Origin: Candidatus Rhabdochlamydia sp. | GTDB taxonomy: Bacteria > Chlamydiota > Chlamydiia > Chlamydiales > Rhabdochlamydiaceae | NCBI GenBank assembly: GCA_030043495.1 | Contig: JASHXO010000037.1 | Location: 1-5,835, forward strand | DNA: 5,835 nucleotides | Reading direction: 5' to 3' | Shown: piece after piece, positions 1 to 5,835 of the stretch | How positions within the stretch are numbered: position 1 is the stretch's first letter | Layout: every line of letters begins with the position of its first letter | Notes under the pieces: generated by a model | What the model was told of the DNA's origin: nothing | Seen by the model: only the letters and a program-made list of their open reading frames with translations | Databases searched by the model: none | Position numbers and translations under genes: made by a program

Positions 1-2335
1 CGCAATCGAATTCGCGTTTTGCCAAAACATGCTCTGTAGGGTTAAAATGCTCTACAATTGTCTGAGGAATCGTGGAGGTAACCATACGGCCGACATAACT
101 CATAAGATAATGTTCGATTTCAGATGCAGGATAGCAGGCACCTGTCCAAAGATCACCAATGACTGTATAAAGTCCCCAATCCTTGTAGTTTGATGGCTGT
201 GATTGTGGGCGACGCCCGACGACTAAGAAGGCATGGTCTCCGTTGTCTAGGAATTCAAACATTTCTACCAAACATTGCTCTTTTTCTTTTGCATAATTTA
301 GACCCACTCGAACCATTAGCTCGCAATTTCCAACTTTATATTTCATTATTTTCATAGCATTGTATTTCAATGGTTTAGACGAACTGACTTTTTGTTTTAC
401 GTAAGTCGTAGCTTTCTCAATGGTAGTCTGAGTCTCGGCATGACGATCATCGACATTGAATTGAAAGATTTTTGATCTTTGAAAATAGTTACTTGAAAAT
501 GGCACACAACACTGTGTGTATTTAATGATTCTCTTCGCAGCTGCTAGATTCTTCTTTAACTCTTCCGAGGCATGAGGGGGGAGCGATTTGCTGTAGAGCT
601 GCCCAGTTAAGATGGATGTAGATTGCCGTGGCAGCAGACAAGCACGGTAAGAGAACTCACATAGCTGATACGACGAAGGAGGCATTTGCAATCTAGCAAC
701 AAAGTAATTATTTTCGCTATCCGATGGAACTTCTGGTGAGAATTGAATAGCATACTTTTCAAGGGTTGCCAATTCAGAAATTTTCTTTAAAGTCTTTTTC
801 CTATCGCTGAGATCGTCATTTTGAATGTGTTGAGGTATCTCCATGCTGTCTTGAGCTGCCATAATTTTGATGATTTCGAAGAAGTGCTGATCAGTTAATC
901 CGCAGTGTTGAATGTATTGGGGTATCGCGTTTGCGTTGTAAGATGCAATGATTTTAGCAATTTCGAACAGGTAATGCTGGTCAGTTAATCCGCAGTTTTG
1001 AATGTGTAGAGATGTGAGAAGTGCGTTTTGAGCTGCCATGATTTTGGTGATTTCGAACAGGTGATTCTGGTCGGTTAAGCCGTAGTTTTGAATGAATTGA
1101 GATATTCCAGCTCCGTATTGATCCACAGCGATTTTGGCGATTTCGAACAGGTGATTCTGGTCGGTTAAGCCGTAATTTTGAATATCTGTGGATACCAACC
1201 ATCCATTTTGAGTCGCAGCCATCTTAACGACTTCGAAGAGTAAGTGTTGACTGAATGACGAGTTTTGCGCCTTTAGTATGTCAACAATTTGTTGCCGGTC
1301 AGAACAAGAGGCAATGGTTTTAGCCAAAGATTTAACCAACACCATTGTTTTTTCATTGTCATTGCACTGAGCAATATTGGCTATTTTGTAGAATAAAAGG
1401 GAGAATGCACCAGGAATTTCTCCTGAAAAAACCACTGCAGATTTTAATCGATCGTTAATTAACCCAACATTTACATCATAAACATTTTTTAGAAGCTCAT
1501 TTTCTACTTCTTTTAACTGTTGATCTAAAGCGATGGAAGCCAGTTGAGCAACGAAAGGAGCGAGATAGATGGGATAATCAAGAGGACTATTTTTGTTCCC
1601 TTGTAAAGAAGGTTCTCTGCAAGAATGGGAATCCTTTTCAAAGAGAGGAATCATCCTCTCTTTCAGTTCAAAGATCGCTTCTTCCCAATTTTTACCTTTT
1701 TTTTGATAGTTGGCTTTTATTTTTTCAAACTCTGCTTGGGCAGCATAGATGGTGTTGAGAAATTGTGCTTCTTCCTCTGATTTAGGAGGTTCCTTTTTCC
1801 CAAAACGGGTAAAATCGGGGAGAATCACCCTCTCTTTTTGAGAGTGGCGGTTTTCAGCTCTTTCTTCCCACCCTGTTTCCTGATCATCGAAGACGATCTT
1901 ATATTCAAAGGGCTCAATATCAGCATCCGTTCGATACTCCCATAGGTTAGCCGCTAGACTTTGCATGGGAACTCCTTTCTGCCAATTCAGTGGGAATTCA
2001 CCACGCATGGCGAGGTAATGCCCATAACCAGTGTCGCATTTGGCAAAAATATGCGTGCAGTTAGGAAATTCTATTCTTGGGAATAATTGGCTAAAGAAAG
2101 GTTTTAATATCGGATGGTTTTTGACATATTCTAACGCTTGCTCTTGAAGGGAGAGATCTTTTCGAAATGTGCAATGGGTAAGTCGATTGCTTTCAAATAA
2201 AGCATTAATTTTTTTGGCAGCGGTTTCTAGAATGTTCTTTTTCTCTTCTTCATTGGAGGCAGTGTGTAGCAGAAGATGAGTGTGTTCGATGATTTCTTGA
2301 GAGCTTTTAATTAAGTTATTAATTTTGTTTGTCAT
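1..2335 (-). CDS. Large multi-domain putative effector: CBM20-like region, 30-residue repeats, Cys-His-Asp domain (partial, 3' end outside window)
   Basis: The frame is open from an ATG at 2335 to the window edge (778 codons, no stop), and I checked it triplet by triplet. An in-frame stop at 2354-2356 makes this ATG the only ATG start; no Shine-Dalgarno is visible. Residues 1-90 are helical and charged, with no Sec signal or membrane segment. Residues about 93-180 resemble a CBM20 starch-binding module: NW at 117-118, LWEY at 131-134, FEYK at 143-146, then WEE and ENR at 156-163. Residues about 200-350 look alpha-helical. Residues 355-533 are tandem repeats of about 30 residues (consensus IQNxGLTDQxxLFEIAKIxA). 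Near the C-terminus, GNC (Cys671), DHAFLVVGR (His701) and GDLWTG (Asp728) have the order of a papain-like or deamidase triad. The modules suggest a secreted host-directed protein that could bind glycan and process a protein. I cannot name a family; function is inference. Confidence 0.85.
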   Translation of the reverse strand, partial: MTNKINNLIKSSQEIIEHTHLLLHTASNEEEKKNILETAAKKINALFESNRLTHCTFRKDLSLQEQALEYVKNHPILKPFFSQLFPRIEFPNCTHIFAKCDTGYGHYLAMRGEFPLNWQKGVPMQSLAANLWEYRTDADIEPFEYKIVFDDQETGWEERAENRHSQKERVILPDFTRFGKKEPPKSEEEAQFLNTIYAAQAEFEKIKANYQKKGKNWEEAIFELKERMIPLFEKDSHSCREPSLQGNKNSPLDYPIYLAPFVAQLASIALDQQLKEVENELLKNVYDVNVGLINDRLKSAVVFSGEIPGAFSLLFYKIANIAQCNDNEKTMVLVKSLAKTIASCSDRQQIVDILKAQNSSFSQHLLFEVVKMAATQNGWLVSTDIQNYGLTDQNHLFEIAKIAVDQYGAGISQFIQNYGLTDQNHLFEITKIMAAQNALLTSLHIQNCGLTDQHYLFEIAKIIASYNANAIPQYIQHCGLTDQHFFEIIKIMAAQDSMEIPQHIQNDDLSDRKKTLKKISELATLEKYAIQFSPEVPSDSENNYFVARLQMPPSSYQLCEFSYRACLLPRQSTSILTGQLYSKSLPPHASEELKKNLAAAKRIIKYTQCCVPFSSNYFQRSKIFQFNVDDRHAETQTTIEKATTYVKQKVSSSKPLKYNAMKIMKYKVGNCELMVRVGLNYAKEKEQCLVEMFEFLDNGDHAFLVVGRRPQSQPSNYKDWGLYTVIGDLWTGACYPASEIEHYLMSYVGRMVTSTIPQTIVEHFNPTEHVLAKREFDC
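827..1273 (-). repeat. Tandem 90-bp coding repeats (about five units, 30 residues each)
   Basis: Reading the minus strand, units begin at 1273 (divergent), 1183, 1093, 1003 and 913. Spacing is 90 nt each, except the last unit, which is 87 nt because one codon is missing after GLTDQH. A decayed sixth unit follows from 826 to about 739 (IQNDDLSDRK). The core of each unit reads IQNxGLTDQxxLFEIAKI followed by a variable linker. DNA at 1049-1084 and 1139-1174 is identical over 36 nt, and similarity extends to 45 nt with one mismatch, so at least one duplication is recent. The units look like paired helices of a solenoid. I do not match them to TPR, ankyrin, Sel1 or LRR consensus patterns. Confidence 0.9.
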
Positions 2336-2368
2336 AATATTAAAACAAATTTTTTATTTTCTAAGTAA

Positions 2369-2398
2369 ATAATAGTACATCTTTTTAATTAATTTCAA
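2369..2398 (-). promoter_or_regulatory. Candidate sigma-70-type promoter for the effector-like gene
   Basis: On the minus strand TTGAAA (2398-2393) is followed after 18 nt by TATTAT (2374-2369), about 33 nt before the ATG at 2335. The hexamers are close to the -35 and -10 consensus and the spacing is acceptable. The region is very AT-rich, so a chance match is possible. If real, the gene has its own promoter with a short leader and is not part of the pyr operon. Confidence 0.35.
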
Positions 2399-2504
2399 TT
2401 ATTTAAAGTTATTTGTAGGTATTTTTGGAAATATCATCTCTTTGATAACCAGAAGTTATTGATACTAAACGATGACAAACATAGAGAGGCGTATTTCAAT
2501 TAGT

Positions 2505-2673
2505 ATGAGTCGTTTAGAAGTAATGACAAAGGTGTATGAGAAACGGCTTACAATATCTCAAGTATCTGTGGCTTAGCGAAAGGCAGATAAAACGTCTCTT
2601 AGTTTTGAAAGAAGTCTACTTGAAATATGGATATAGTACTCAAAGATGTATATATATATTTTTTTTAATCTGA
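2505..2673 (+). pseudogene. Decayed transposase-like N-terminal fragment (helix-turn-helix)
   Basis: From ATG 2505 the plus strand reads MSRLEVMTKVYEKRLTISQ, then VSVA and a stop at 2574-2576. In the next frame, starting at 2575, it continues SERQIKRLLVLKEVYLKYG and reaches a stop at 2671-2673. Together this resembles the helix-turn-helix start of ISNCY/IS481-like transposases, in which a short ALGLSERQIKRL-type segment follows ISQ. Here a few residues between VA and SER are missing, which suits a small frameshifting deletion. The rest of the element is absent; pyrI coding sequence begins at 2712. It is probably a relic of an insertion sequence and not functional. The family assignment is from memory of the motif and is moderate at best. 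Confidence 0.5.
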
Positions 2674-2711
2674 AGGAATCGTTTCATCGTCCACACAAAA
2701 TAAATTGTTAT

Positions 2712-3170
2712 TTATGGCTGGTAGCCTTTGATTTCATTGCGCTCGAAAGTCTTTTCGCAAAAATGACATCGCAATCGGACTTGTTTATGCTCTTCCACGT
2801 GAAAGAGGGTATCGACGATTTCGTGATTGGTAATGCAGCGAGGGTTTGGGCAAACGAGAATGCGAGCGACGGCGTCGGGAAGCTTGGCAAGAATTTTACT
2901 CGCAACTTGATAATTTTTGATGATATTGATTGTTGCCTGTGGAGCGAAGACAGCGATATCGTGCGCCTCTTTTTCCGTCAGGGCACGATTTTCGATTTTT
3001 ATCAGATCTTTGAGTCCTATGGACGAACTGGTGAAGTTAAGCCCTAGTGAAATTCGATACTTTCCTTGAGAAAGTTTGAGAAGTTGGAGAATGATCAAAG
3101 CATATCCTGCGGGGATATGGTCAATGACAGTGCCTTCTTTAATCGCTGCAACGGAAAGTGTTTTAGACAT
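2712..3170 (-). CDS. pyrI: Aspartate carbamoyltransferase regulatory chain PyrI
   Basis: This is the non-catalytic chain that binds nucleotide effectors and holds PyrB trimers together in the E. coli-type ATCase holoenzyme in the cytoplasm. At 152 residues it matches the family length (153 in E. coli). The N-terminal allosteric domain carries GTVIDHIPA (13-21), with Asp17 as the expected nucleotide ligand, KDLIKIEN (54-61), with Lys54 and Lys58, and Lys92. The C-terminal zinc domain has all four cysteines, Cys107, Cys112, Cys135 and Cys138, in the CPNxxC...CxxC pattern that contacts the catalytic chain. It starts 15 nt after the pyrB stop, with a strong Shine-Dalgarno in the gap. All effector and zinc ligands appear intact, so feedback control of PyrB is expected. 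Confidence 0.97.
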   Translation of the reverse strand: MSKTLSVAAIKEGTVIDHIPAGYALIILQLLKLSQGKYRISLGLNFTSSSIGLKDLIKIENRALTEKEAHDIAVFAPQATINIIKNYQVASKILAKLPDAVARILVCPNPRCITNHEIVDTLFHVEEHKQVRLRCHFCEKTFERNEIKGYQP

Positions 3171-3175
3171 TTTTA

Positions 3176-3182
3176 CTCCTTA
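3176..3182 (-). promoter_or_regulatory. Ribosome binding site of pyrI
   Basis: TAAGGAG on the minus strand lies 5 nt before the pyrI ATG at 3170, inside the 15-nt pyrB-pyrI gap. It is the only clear Shine-Dalgarno at a gene start here. The pyrB, GT9 and effector-like starts lack one, which suggests pyrI is initiated independently while pyrB and GT9 rely on coupling. Confidence 0.75.
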
Positions 3183-3185
3183 AGA

Positions 3186-4097
3186 TTATTCTAAAATCAA
3201 CGAAAGCAGTGCCATGCGGACATAAAGGCCATTTTCCGCTTGTTGGAAATAGTAGGCAAATGGAGTCTTGTCGATGGAAATCTCAATTTCATTCACACGT
3301 GGTAAAGGATGAAAAATTTTCAGGTTTTTTTTGATTTTTTTAAGCATTTCTTCTTTTAAAATGTAAACATTTTTACATTCCTCGTATGCAGAAGAGTCCA
3401 AACGCTCTTTTTGGATACGGGTCATGTATAAAATATCGACCTTGCCCAAAACTTCTTCGATTGCTCGATGGAATGAAAACTTAATCCCTTGTTTTTTGAG
3501 GGAATGGCTGATTTCTTCGGGAAGGGCGAGTTGTTCTGGAGAAACGAAAAACAATCTCATGTCAAAGTGTGCACAAGCAAGACTTAAAGAATGGACTGTT
3601 CTACCGAATTTAAGATCGCCAACAAAGGCTAAATTGAGTCCTTTAAGATTTTTTTGACATTCTTTAATGGAAAATAGATCGAGTAAAGTTTGTGTCGGAT
3701 GTTGATTAGCCCCGTCTCCAGCATTGATTACAGGTTTGCCCGTGGACTCACTTGCAGCTCGGGCAGAACCTTCGTTGGGATGACGGAGGACGATGACATC
3801 GGCATATTGGCCCATGATTTTCATAGAATCGTGAAGAGATTCGCCCTTTTTTGCTGACGTGGATCTGGGATCAGAAAAGCCGATCACATTCCCGCCAAGT
3901 CGGATCGTCGCGGATTCAAAAGAAAGGCGGGTTCTTGTCGATGGTTCATAAAAGCATGAGGCCAAAATTTTAGATTTTAAGAGCTCTTTAGGGACCTTTT
4001 TTTTCATTTCTTCAGAACGTTTAAGGATAAGCAGGATTTCTTCTTTCGACAAATCAGCAATCGAAATGACACTGCGCTTGCGGAGTGGGTTCTTCAT
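3186..4097 (-). CDS. pyrB: Aspartate carbamoyltransferase catalytic chain PyrB
   Basis: It catalyses carbamoyl phosphate plus L-aspartate to N-carbamoyl-aspartate, the committed step of UMP synthesis. The 303 residues are normal for the family. Carbamoyl-phosphate site residues are present: STRTR (53-57), Ser81 and Lys84 in TSAKKGES, RHP (105-107) and HPTQ (133-136). The aspartate domain has VGDLKFGRTVHSL (159-171, with Arg166), MTRIQKER (225-232) and HPLPR (263-267). The start is secure because MKNPL...SVISIADLS aligns with the E. coli N-terminus. The TSAKKGE loop is one residue shorter than TSLGKKGE of E. coli, and the C-terminal QQAENGLYVRMALL resembles the ATCase domain of eukaryotic CAD. 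The gene begins inside the upstream glycosyltransferase gene (44-nt overlap) without a visible Shine-Dalgarno, so translation is probably coupled. Confidence 0.97.
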   Translation of the reverse strand: MKNPLRKRSVISIADLSKEEILLILKRSEEMKKKVPKELLKSKILASCFYEPSTRTRLSFESATIRLGGNVIGFSDPRSTSAKKGESLHDSMKIMGQYADVIVLRHPNEGSARAASESTGKPVINAGDGANQHPTQTLLDLFSIKECQKNLKGLNLAFVGDLKFGRTVHSLSLACAHFDMRLFFVSPEQLALPEEISHSLKKQGIKFSFHRAIEEVLGKVDILYMTRIQKERLDSSAYEECKNVYILKEEMLKKIKKNLKIFHPLPRVNEIEISIDKTPFAYYFQQAENGLYVRMALLSLILE

Positions 4098-5178
4098 GGT
4101 GATGTTTTTCTTTTTGGTAAAAAATTCTCAAAGCTGAATCGTAAACCTCCTCGACGCCGATTTGCAAGAGGCAAAAGGGTTCTTGGCACTTTTTTCGCAA
4201 ACAGGGCAAGCATGTTGCTTTTTTGGCGATCGGAATGGCATTCTCGACGAAGTAAGGTCCGCATAAATTCGGACTAGTCGGGGTGAAAAGGCCGATCGTC
4301 GGGGTTTTCACAGCCAGGCTTAGATGCATCGGTCCAGTGTCGTTAGAGATCATCAAGTGCATGCGCTTGATCAGCGCAGCGGTCGCAAGCAAAGGAAAAT
4401 CCGTTGTTGCCGATGCGCCTTCGATCTGGGAAACGATGGATTCGACGAGGACTTTTTCTTGAGGTGTACCTGTGACAATCAGGCGACAGCCGAGATTGCG
4501 GATGAGAAGATTGCCAAGTTCAATAAAATGAGAAGCTGGCCACTGCTTAAATCCATCTTTTGCACCCGGATGAAAGCCAATCAGTGGAAGATAAGAAGGA
4601 ATGTTAAGCTCGGCAAGGAAATTGTCAGCGATTCTTTCATCTTCTTGCCCCCAAAAAATCTCCATTGAAGAATCGAGTGTATGCGCGCCGACATGGGCGG
4701 CAATGTCCAAACGCCGTTGAATTTCGTGCATTTCCTCGTTGTCGAGAGATTGAGTAAGAAGAAAATCAAGCCCTTTGTTGATCCCATGAGTGCCGATGAT
4801 TTCCATTGCACCTAAAATAGCGGCAAGCGGCAGAATGGAGCGCTGGGAGGTGTGAAAGGTTAGGACATGGGTGATCTTTCGTTTTTTCAATTTTCGATGC
4901 AATGGCATCAATTGGGGAAACACAGGATCTTTTACCACAAAAAGTTCATCGATTCGCCGATTGTGCTGCAAACACGCTTTTCCAATTGGGCTTGTGATGA
5001 CGCCGATATAACTTGTTGGAAAACATTTTCGTAAAGCGCGGATTGCTGGAGTTCCCCAAAGCGTGTCGCCAAGGCCAGTTGTCGACAGGATTAGAAAGCG
5101 TTTTTCTTCTCCCAAATTGAGTGTTTTAGGTTGGAAGAGTTTCACGAGAAATCTAATCATTCGATTTTTAAAATTCAT
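4054..5178 (-). CDS. Glycosyltransferase family 9 protein (heptosyltransferase-like, WaaF/WaaC/RfaF type)
   Basis: GT9 enzymes transfer a sugar, classically ADP-heptose, onto the LPS inner core at the cytoplasmic face of the inner membrane. This 374-residue protein shows the two-lobed GT-B layout. The N-terminal lobe carries the acceptor-side motif STTGLGDTLWGTPAIRALR (32-50). The C-terminal lobe has GFHPGA (201-206) followed by KQWP, and the donor-site motif SNDTGPMHLSLAV (278-290). A C-terminal cysteine group (Cys323, 326, 331, 336) matches the CxPC...C pattern common in heptosyltransferases. It starts in a 4-nt ATGA overlap with carB and lacks a clear Shine-Dalgarno. Its last 14 residues are encoded over the start of pyrB. 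Donor and acceptor cannot be read from sequence. Its presence between pyrimidine genes is unusual and may simply reflect operon assembly. Confidence 0.88.
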   Translation of the reverse strand: MNFKNRMIRFLVKLFQPKTLNLGEEKRFLILSTTGLGDTLWGTPAIRALRKCFPTSYIGVITSPIGKACLQHNRRIDELFVVKDPVFPQLMPLHRKLKKRKITHVLTFHTSQRSILPLAAILGAMEIIGTHGINKGLDFLLTQSLDNEEMHEIQRRLDIAAHVGAHTLDSSMEIFWGQEDERIADNFLAELNIPSYLPLIGFHPGAKDGFKQWPASHFIELGNLLIRNLGCRLIVTGTPQEKVLVESIVSQIEGASATTDFPLLATAALIKRMHLMISNDTGPMHLSLAVKTPTIGLFTPTSPNLCGPYFVENAIPIAKKATCLPCLRKKCQEPFCLLQIGVEEVYDSALRIFYQKEKHHHEEPTPQAQCHFDC

Positions 5179-5835
5179 AAAATCTTAAATCGTAAGAACT
5201 CCTTTAGTTTAGTTGCGATGAATTCTCTCCAAGAAAGAACGGGAAGTTTCTCGAATTTTAATTCTGTTAAGCATTGTAAGAAAACTTGCGCGATTTGCAG
5301 GTTAGTGATAAGCGGAATATGATGGTCAATGCTCAATCGTCGAATGGTGAATCCATCAGTTTTATGGTTTGTGCCCAGTCCGCGGGGAATGTTGACAATG
5401 AGATCGATCTTATGATTGGCAATCAGCGTTGTGACATTGGGTTCGATCTTTTCACTGGTTTTATAGACGCATCGGGAGGCAATGCCGTGCTGGCATAAAA
5501 AGTCGTTCGTGCCTTCTGTTGCATAAATCTCCCAGCCTTGGCTTTCGAGGATTTGTAATTGTTCCAAAAGCTTAATTTTTTTATCCCCTCCGATACTGAC
5601 CAAGATCCGTTTGCGCCGAATAGATTGTTCTGTAGATAGCCAAGATAGGAAAAAAGCTTCCAATAAATCATGGCCAAGGCAAGCAACCTCGCCGGTCGAA
5701 GCCATTTCCACATGGGCGACAGGGTTAGCGCCTTTCAGTCGATGATAAGAGAATTGGGGGGTCTTGACCCCGACGTAATCAAGTTCGAGAGTTTCATAAG
5801 GGGCGGGAGTGAATTTGTCAAGCATGACGTATGTG
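5175..5835 (-). CDS. carB: Carbamoyl-phosphate synthase large subunit, C-terminal part (5' end outside window)
   Basis: CarB makes carbamoyl phosphate from bicarbonate, ammonia and two ATP, feeding PyrB encoded downstream. Only the last 219 residues are visible; the frame stays open through the window edge (TYV precedes the first Met), so the Met at 5825 is internal. The first part, PQFSYHRLKGANPV and VEMASTGEVACLGHD, is the end of the second ATP-grasp half. From RKRILVSIGGDKK onward comes the MGS-like allosteric domain: YATEGTNDF aligns with the E. coli ATHGT effector-binding stretch, followed by LIVNIPRG (Asn) and FTIRRLSIDHHIPL. The EMASTGEVACLG wording is closer to CPS III/eukaryotic CAD and Bacteroidota-type enzymes than to E. 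coli CarB. The TGA stop overlaps the ATG of the downstream glycosyltransferase gene by 4 nt (ATGA), so the two are translationally linked. Confidence 0.93.
   Translation of the reverse strand, partial: TYVMLDKFTPAPYETLELDYVGVKTPQFSYHRLKGANPVAHVEMASTGEVACLGHDLLEAFFLSWLSTEQSIRRKRILVSIGGDKKIKLLEQLQILESQGWEIYATEGTNDFLCQHGIASRCVYKTSEKIEPNVTTLIANHKIDLIVNIPRGLGTNHKTDGFTIRRLSIDHHIPLITNLQIAQVFLQCLTELKFEKLPVLSWREFIATKLKEFLRFKIL

Larger units (their letters stand above)
2336..2711. other. Intergenic region between pyrI and the effector-like gene
   Basis: This AT-rich stretch holds no intact gene. It contains the plus-strand transposase-like remnant (2505-2673), a TA run followed by a T tract (about 2649-2666), and a candidate minus-strand promoter (2369-2398). 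A 10-bp direct repeat, atttcaatta, occurs at 2392-2401 and 2493-2502. An 8-bp inverted pair, ctaaacga at 2465-2472 and tcgtttag at 2510-2517, brackets the start of the remnant. I found no stem followed by a T tract that would terminate pyrI transcription. Confidence 0.7.

Noticed and set aside
981..1202. A 73-codon minus-strand frame inside the repeat array
   Set aside because: It is an out-of-frame shadow of the tandem repeats; the long frame from 2335 explains the region.
827..1273. Possible CRISPR-like regularly spaced repeats
   Set aside because: Units are 87-90 nt, in frame and similar along most of their length; no short palindromic repeats with unique spacers.
2577..2711. Terminator after pyrI
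   Set aside because: No stem-loop followed by a T tract on the minus strand; the T tract here is on the plus strand.
2646..3047. A 133-codon plus-strand frame
   Set aside because: It lies antisense over pyrI, whose identity is certain, and its product has no recognisable motif.
4324..4668. A 114-codon plus-strand frame
   Set aside because: It lies antisense to the GT9 core motifs and has no domain of its own.
4581..4811. A 76-codon minus-strand frame
   Set aside because: It is another frame of the GT9 gene with no supporting motif.
5175..5825. A standalone protein starting at the Met at 5825
   Set aside because: The frame remains open upstream to the window edge and the sequence starts in the middle of the CarB fold; it is the 3' end of carB.

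Overview
The window looks like chromosome from a Gram-negative, host-associated bacterium, and my best guess is an amoeba-associated member of the Chlamydiota (Waddlia/Parachlamydia-like). The evidence is indirect: moderately AT-rich DNA, an LPS-type family 9 glycosyltransferase, a CarB C-terminus of the type shared by eukaryotic CAD and some bacteria, and a large multi-domain protein that looks like a secreted effector. No marker gene is present, so the taxonomy is inference.

All intact genes lie on the minus strand and fall into two blocks. The right block (5835 down to 2712) is a tightly packed pyrimidine operon, in transcription order: the 3' end of carB, a GT9 glycosyltransferase, pyrB and pyrI. 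CarB makes carbamoyl phosphate. PyrB joins it to aspartate, and PyrI is the allosteric zinc-binding regulatory chain of PyrB. The GT9 gene is the odd member. It overlaps carB by 4 nt (ATGA) and pyrB by 44 nt, so it is probably translationally coupled to both.

The left block (2335 down to the window edge) is one uninterrupted reading frame of at least 778 codons that runs off the window. It has a CBM20-like (starch/glycogen-binding-like) region near its N-terminus. A tandem array of about 30-residue repeats sits in the middle. Near the C-terminus is a region with a plausible Cys-His-Asp catalytic triad, as in papain-like proteases and deamidases. This is the most interesting object in the window and could be a host-directed effector.

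The two blocks are separated by about 376 bp (2336-2711). It holds a decayed, frameshifted N-terminal fragment of a transposase-like helix-turn-helix protein on the plus strand and a candidate AT-rich promoter for the left gene. I see no convincing terminator there. No rRNA, tRNA or CRISPR array is visible.
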